Source of the DNA: Saccharina japonica
Taxonomy: Eukaryota; Sar; Phaeophyceae; Laminariales; Laminariaceae
Length of the DNA: 64,000 nucleotides
NCBI GenBank assembly: GCA_008828725.1
Contig: MEHQ01003359.1
Location: 17,760 to 81,759 of the forward strand
Direction: 5' to 3'
Shown here: piece by piece, positions 58,746 through 64,000 of the stretch
Numbering within the stretch: the first letter of the stretch is position 1
Layout of the letters: every line of letters begins with the position of its first letter
Program-made: the position numbers and the translations under genes
The notes under the pieces: model-generated
Told to the model about the DNA's origin: nothing
The model's input: only the letters and a program-made list of their open reading frames with translations
Database searches by the model: none

Positions 58746-61700
58746 GCCGAAAAACGCACTGTGATGCTTTTTGTTCGCCACGTGTGATAAAAAGAAAAGT
58801 TAGGTTTTGCCTCGCGAGGGCTTTCATGCCACCACTCTCTCGATACCCGTCGATCGCGGTCTCGCCCTTGCCTTGCTTGAGTGGTCGGGCGTCAATAAGA
58901 GTGTTGCTGCTGTCGTTCTTGTTTGATGAGATTGCCCGTCAGTTTCCTTTGTTCCAAGGCCTCACTTTAAGGTTTTTACCTATGTCCCCTTGAATGGACG
59001 CCAACCGGTTACGCTCTTGCAGTGTTCCAGTAATCCCCGAAATGTGGTCCAAGTCATCTGCCAGTTTTGGTTTCTACTCCTCACTTCCGTCTGATATCCC
59101 GGTCCTGCTTGACTGCCTTTTAGCCATATCTCGTACGTATCACGTTGACCCTCCGTTCGACAAATGACATAATGCAGTTTCAGATTAATAGCTTGCGATC
59201 GATCTCATAAAACCCTCCACTAAGCCGTACCCGAGACTTTTGACCGCCGTAATATACCTAAGAGGTCCAGCTCCATGTGCGTACCACGATCGACTACACA
59301 AAGCGAAACAAAAAATAGCAGCCATTGGGGAGGACTGCGGCGTCTGCTGGGCCATCCCATTATATCCTAGGGGGTTTCCTGTCGATGTGCAGGCGTGCAT
59401 ACAACATGGATACCTGCTGGGATTCCACCTCGTATGTCACTTTTTCGTTTGCTACCTGTTGGTTATACCGCACTTGTGTGTGCTTATGAGAGTCCACCTA
59501 ACCAGCCGGGTGTGCAGCGATACTGGCCGCGGACCCCTTCTACTTGTGTGTGCTTATGAGAGTCCACCTATCTAGTCGGGTGTGCAGCGATGCTTGCCCC
59601 GGGCCCCTACTGAGTTCAGGGGTATAGGTGTGGGAGTGTGGGTGACCGCTTCTTTGCGTGCCCCATGGGCGGTGGGTTTTGGCTCAGACTGCGATGTGGT
59701 ACCAGTTGTTGTGGAAACCAGTTGGTTTTTGGTATCCCCTCATGGCATTGACAGTGCCACAAAGTGGTAGGTACATACGTAGTCTCAATATGTACAAGTT
59801 ATAGGTGCTTTGGGCAGGAGAAGGACACCCTTGAGCTCGGTAGGGTCAAGCTCCGTCAGAGGCTGTCGAATAAGGCATGGGGGTTGGTGGCAAGCTTTGA
59901 AAGTTGCACGGCACTCACAGTCACCGAGACAGCGCCCTGCCTCTGATGCCTCGAGGTTTAATTGCAACATCAAGAAAAGCTTAAACCGACGGCCGTTTGC
60001 TCCGCCTCCCCTAATAATAACACTATATCTTCGCTGCTCGGCACTTGGGCGGGAAAGCCGGTGCCGTCAGAGGCGCTTGAGCGATTCCCCGTCCCTCTTT
60101 GAAAGGCCCTACACATTCCCAACGCATAATTTAGAAGGGCTTACCGGCTAGACTGTGGACACTCAGCAGACGTGCATGGTAGCGGCAGCAGATTACTAGC
60201 CCGGCTGAAAAAAAGTGACGATGGACGTTTTCTTCGTTCTGATAGGCTACGAGTAAGGTGCTGGGGAAAAGACACCACCGACCACGAAAAACAAAACATG
60301 TATTGTGCGTGATTAAGAAAAGATCCGGAACCGAAACAAACCGACTGACTAAGCCCCTCGGACCACTTAGACCGGTATGTCAACTCTAAAACCAGGAAAT
60401 ACCCCCCCCCCAGCCAAGATTAATGACCATAAAGCACCGATCGAGTGGTTGGAGCTTGCTCTGAGCATCCAGAACATACACTCCTGTACGGAGTGGTCAA
60501 GCTGACTCGTGTGGTACTACTGTACGGTGGCGCTAAGCGCTGAAGACATTGGCTTCCAGGTGCTTGGACCCGAGGGCGGAAATCTCGGCAAACATCCGGA
60601 AAGCTCGTTTTATTGTAAGCCCCACACGCACTTATTCTGGGAACGTGGCCCCTGGTTCATGGTCAGTATGCCTGGGTATGTATACGTACACATTAAATTT
60701 ACCTCACAGGCTTAAGCTAAACGCCCTGCGGGATCACGTCCAAGCTCTCACCCTTAGCGATCTTTTCTAAAATCGATTCCCCTCGGCCGCGTTTCAGCCG
60801 TCCGCTGGTCAGCGAACGCTTCAGTCGCCACCCGCTTCCTTTTCGGCGACCGGGTGCAGTAGGAACAACACGCATAACCTCCTCTACAGGCCGCCGAAAA
60901 ACGCACTGTGATGCTTTTTGTTCGCCACGTGTGATAATAAAGAAAACTTAGGTTTTGCCTCGCGAGGGCTTTCATGCTACCACTTTCTCGATACCCGTCG
61001 ATCGCGGTCTCGCCCTTGCCTTGCTTGAGTGGTCGGGCGTCAATAAGAGTGTTGCTGCTGTCGTTCTTGTTTGATGAGATTGCCCGTCAGTTTCCTTTGG
61101 TCCAAGGCCTCACTTTAAGGTTTTTACCTATGTCCCCTTGAATGGACGCCAACCGGTTACGCTCTTGCAGTGTTCCAGCGTTCCCCGAAATGTGGTCCAA
61201 GTCATCTGCCAGTTTTGGTTTCTACTCCTCACTTCCGTCTGATATCCCGGTCCTGCTTGACTGCCTTTTAGCCATATCTCGTACGTATCACGTTGACCCT
61301 CCGTTCGACAAATGACATAATGCGGTTTCAGATGAATAGCTTGCAACGATCTCATAAAACCCTCCACTAAGCCGTACCCGAGACTTTTGACCGCCGTAAT
61401 ATACCTAAGAGGTCCAGCTCCATGTGCGTACCACAATCGACTACACAAAGCAAAACAAAAAATAGCAGCCATTGGGGGGGACTGCGGCGTTTGCTGAGCC
61501 ATCCTAGGATATCCTAGGGGGTTTCCTGTCGATGTGTAGGCGTGCATACGACATGGATACCTGCTGGGATTTCACCTCGTATGTCACTTTTTCGTTTGCT
61601 ACCTGATGGTTATACCGCACTTGTGTGTGCTTATGAGAGTGCACCTAACCAGCCGGGTGTGCAGCGATACTGGCCGCGGACCCCTTCTACTTGTGTGTGC

Positions 61701-63016
61701 TTATGAGAGTCCACCTATCTAGTCGGGTGTGCAACGATGCTTGCCCCGGGCCCCTACTGAGTTCAGGGGTATAGGTGTGGGAGTGTGGGTGGCCGCTTCT
61801 TTGCGTGCCCCATGGGCGGTGGGTTTCGGCTCGGACTGCGATGTGGTACCAGTTGTTGTTGAACCCAGTTGGTTTTCGGTATCCCATCGTGGCATTGACA
61901 GTGCCACAAAGTGGTACATACGTACGTAGTCGCAATATTTACAAGTTATAGGTGTTTTGGGCAGGAGCAGGACACCCTTGAGCTCGGTAGGGTCAAGCTC
62001 CGCCAGAGGCTGTTGCATAAGGCATGGGGATTGACGACAAGCGCCCACGGTCGCCGAGACAGCGCCCTGCCTCTGGTGCCTCGACATTTAACTGCAACAA
62101 CAATAAAAGCATGAACCAACGGCCGTTTGCTCCGCCTCTCCTATTGACAGCACCATATATTCGCTGCTCGGCACTTGGGCGGGAAAGCCGGTGTCGTCAG
62201 AGGCGCTTGAGCGATTCCCCGCCCCTCCTCGAAAGGCCCTACATATTTCCAACGCATCATTTTTGAAGAGCCTATATACCGACTAGACGGTGGACACTCA
62301 GCAGACGTGCACGGTAGCAGCAGCAGATTACTGGCCCGGCTGAGAACCAGTGACAATGGATGTTTTTCGCGTTCTGATAGGGTAAGGTGCAGGGAAAAAC
62401 ATACCACCAACCACGAAAAACAAAATACGTATTGTGCGTGATTAAGGAGAGGTCCGGAACCGAAACCAACCGACTGATCAAGCTCCTCGGACCACTCAGA
62501 CCGGTCCGTCAACTCTAAAACCAGGAAATCTCCCCACCAGCCAATAGTATTGACACATACAGCACCGAGCGAGTCGTTGGAGCTTGCCCTGCGCATCCAG
62601 AACATACACTCCTGTACGGGGTGGTAAAGCTGACTCGTTTTGTACTACGGCGGCGCTAAGCGCTGAAGACGTTGTCTTCCAGGCGCTTGACTCCCAGGGC
62701 GTAAATATATGGAAAAATCCGTAAAAAATCGTTTTACTGTAAACCCCGCACGCACTTATTATGAGAATGTAGTCCCTGGGTCGTTGTCAGTATGTTTGGG
62801 TATGTATACGTACCCATTATATTTACCTTGCAGGCTTAAGCTAAACGCCCTGCGGGATCACGCCCAAGCTCTCACCCTTAGCGATCCTTTCTAAAATCGA
62901 TTCCCCTCGGCCGCGTTTTGATCGTCCGCTGGTCAGCGAACGCTTCAGTCGCCACCCGCTTCCTTTTCGGCGACCGGGTGCAGTAGGAACTACACGCATA
63001 ACCTCCTCTACAGGCC
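58746..63016. repeat. Direct tandem duplication of a 2.1-kb unit
   Basis: Unit 1 (58746-60892) and unit 2 (60893-63016) are direct copies, joined without a spacer. Both start GCCGAAAAACGCACTGTGAT and end CCTCCTCTACAGGCC. They differ by scattered substitutions and small indels. Each unit contains an internal duplication of about 72 bp (ACTTGTGTGTGCTTATGAGA, near 59465 and 59537 in unit 1). The word CTGTAGAGG just left of unit 1 is the inverse of the CCTCTACAG that ends each unit. Confidence 0.92.
61128..61547 (-). CDS. Unidentified ORF in unit 2 of the duplication
   Basis: 139 codons with protein-like composition, including VEGFMRSL, HYVICRTEGQRDTYEIWLKG and a Trp-rich tail ending CKSVTGWRPFKGT. 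The equivalent frame in unit 1 (59400 downward) is broken near 59200 by an extra base (GCTTGCGATCGATC versus GCTTGCAACGATC) and stops after FMRSIASY. No family recognised. It could be one exon of a longer gene or part of a transposable element. Confidence 0.35.
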   Translation of the reverse strand: MHAYTSTGNPLGYPRMAQQTPQSPPMAAIFCFALCSRLWYAHGAGPLRYITAVKSLGYGLVEGFMRSLQAIHLKPHYVICRTEGQRDTYEIWLKGSQAGPGYQTEVRSRNQNWQMTWTTFRGTLEHCKSVTGWRPFKGT

Positions 63017-63980
63017 GCACTTCCCCCCGGGAGGACATGTCTAGTACGGAGCGAGGGCTACACTGCTCGGGCGCTCCCGGCGTAAGCTCGCCCAGCACCA
63101 CACACGCCCCCCTTGCCGTGTGCGCCACACCGCTGCCGCTTGCTGCTACGTTCGCTCGGACTGCTGCTGCTGTGCCCCCTTCTTCCGAGAACTCCAAGCC
63201 CGACATCGGCCTTTCCCCCAAGAGCAGGGGTGGTGAAAACGGTGACACCGGGCAGTCCCACAGCCCCTGTTGCTGCTCTGCGTGGGGGGAAGCGCAGTCC
63301 TCTCCTGCCCGGGTTTCCTGGCAGCATTGTTCCATTGCCTCCTTGCCTCTCCTTAGGGTTTCATTCGCGTCTAGACTGCGGTCCCCCATGCTTCTCCAGC
63401 GCGAGCTTCGAGCGAACATGCCGCCACCGCCCCCCCTGCCCCCGCCGGAACGACCACCAGATAGTACATTTCTAGTACGGAGCCCTCGCCGTGGGCTCTG
63501 TGGAGAACACACGACACCGGCCGCTCCCTTGTTGGTGCCCCTATCCCTGAAGGTGCGCCAGCGAGGCGTCTCCGGACAAGCTTGGCCTTTGCCGATAGCG
63601 GTTGGTTCATAGATTGGACCGGCAGCCGACTCGCATGCAACGGCTCGGCCTAAGCGAACGGGGATGACGGTCTGAACGGACGAGCACGAACGCAAGGCCT
63701 TGAACCTCCGGCCTATGTCGAACAAACTAGTGGCAGCCGTTGAAGGTGGCGAACACGTGGTTGGGCGTGCAGCCAAATTGCTGTTTTCGCCGCCACTGCT
63801 GCTATGGCCTGCCCTTCCATCGCCCAGGCCATTGCCAACCCCACCCTTGCCAACCCCGCACTCGCCGCCGCCGCCTTCACCAGGGGCGAATATCGAGGAG
63901 AGACTGCCGCCACCATCGGTACTGGCCCACCCGACAGATTTTGCCATGTCGGCGTAACTCTGTGTGGCGCGACCATACAT
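62841..63980 (-). CDS. Unidentified 379-codon ORF, minus strand, near window end
   Basis: An open frame from ATG 63980 to TAG at 62841, in a GC-rich segment. It is rich in Gly, Ser and Arg with no recognised domain; its C terminus reads ESILERIAKGESLGVIPQGV. The last 58 codons lie inside unit 2 of the tandem duplication. The same frame is open, with a few amino-acid changes, at the end of unit 1 (stop near 60715). Conservation of the frame in both copies favours a real coding end, but long chance ORFs are common at this base composition. A 191-codon ORF lies on the opposite strand (63037-63612). Confidence 0.35.
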   Translation of the reverse strand: MYGRATQSYADMAKSVGWASTDGGGSLSSIFAPGEGGGGECGVGKGGVGNGLGDGRAGHSSSGGENSNLAARPTTCSPPSTAATSLFDIGRRFKALRSCSSVQTVIPVRLGRAVACESAAGPIYEPTAIGKGQACPETPRWRTFRDRGTNKGAAGVVCSPQSPRRGLRTRNVLSGGRSGGGRGGGGGMFARSSRWRSMGDRSLDANETLRRGKEAMEQCCQETRAGEDCASPHAEQQQGLWDCPVSPFSPPLLLGERPMSGLEFSEEGGTAAAVRANVAASGSGVAHTARGACVVLGELTPGAPEQCSPRSVLDMSSRGEVRPVEEVMRVVPTAPGRRKGSGWRLKRSLTSGRSKRGRGESILERIAKGESLGVIPQGV

Positions 63981-64000
63981 GCAGGGGGAAAGGTTGAATT

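Noticed and set aside
63037..63612. 191-aa plus-strand ORF
   Set aside because: It lies opposite the 379-codon minus ORF in GC-rich DNA. Only the minus frame is also kept open in the duplicated unit, so I favoured that one.

Overview
This is nuclear DNA from a photosynthetic eukaryote, most likely an ochrophyte (stramenopile) of brown-alga type. Three observations support this. Two genes begin with bipartite plastid-targeting presequences: a signal peptide, then a cleavage region with phenylalanine and a basic transit-like stretch. One of them encodes Psb31, an extrinsic photosystem II protein known from diatoms and other algae with red-lineage secondary plastids. The genes are split by long introns, nearly all with GT..AG ends and frame-preserving junctions. 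No prokaryotic operon, CRISPR array or rRNA gene is visible. The species is inference.

I reconstructed five protein genes exon by exon. (1) psb31, minus strand, 89-8759: 7 exons, 218 aa, apparently complete. (2) An Era-type GTPase, plus strand: C-terminal exons 11848-19871 (NKVD, SAL, KH domain) with a candidate plastid presequence exon at 9180-9487. The exons for the P-loop and DTPG part are not visible. (3) An RRM/RGG RNA-binding protein, minus strand, 25262-29602: 4 exons, 672 aa. (4) Tubulin-folding cofactor B, plus strand, 31299-40704: ubiquitin-like and CAP-Gly domains, six exons found and one linker exon not found. (5) An exostosin/GT47-type membrane glycosyltransferase, plus strand, 46742-55559: 5 exons, about 483 aa. 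psb31 and the era presequence are head to head (gap about 0.4-0.5 kb), as are the RRM gene and TBCB (gap 1.7 kb). The genes belong to different processes (photosynthesis, plastid ribosome assembly, RNA binding, tubulin folding, glycan synthesis) and do not form a pathway.

The rest is dominated by repeats. Almost every psb31 and era intron carries its own tandem array, including a 0.93-kb C10G minisatellite. Several arrays contain a copied splice acceptor plus the first codons of the next exon. Small non-autonomous transposon-like elements are common: TTAA-flanked palindromes (piggyBac-like), a GGGCCC-ended family with TAA/TTA duplications (PIF/Harbinger-like), a GTGCTACGATAGAGG-ended family, a 748-bp element with about 52-bp inverted ends, a 319-bp element beside TBCB, and a family ending in poly-C. 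At the right end a 2.1-kb segment is directly duplicated and carries unidentified minus-strand ORFs. There is one 393-bp assembly gap (33268-33660).

I found no clear evidence of a new multi-gene system. The most unusual material is the splice-site-bearing intron arrays, the C10G array, the incomplete era gene and the duplicated unit at the right end.
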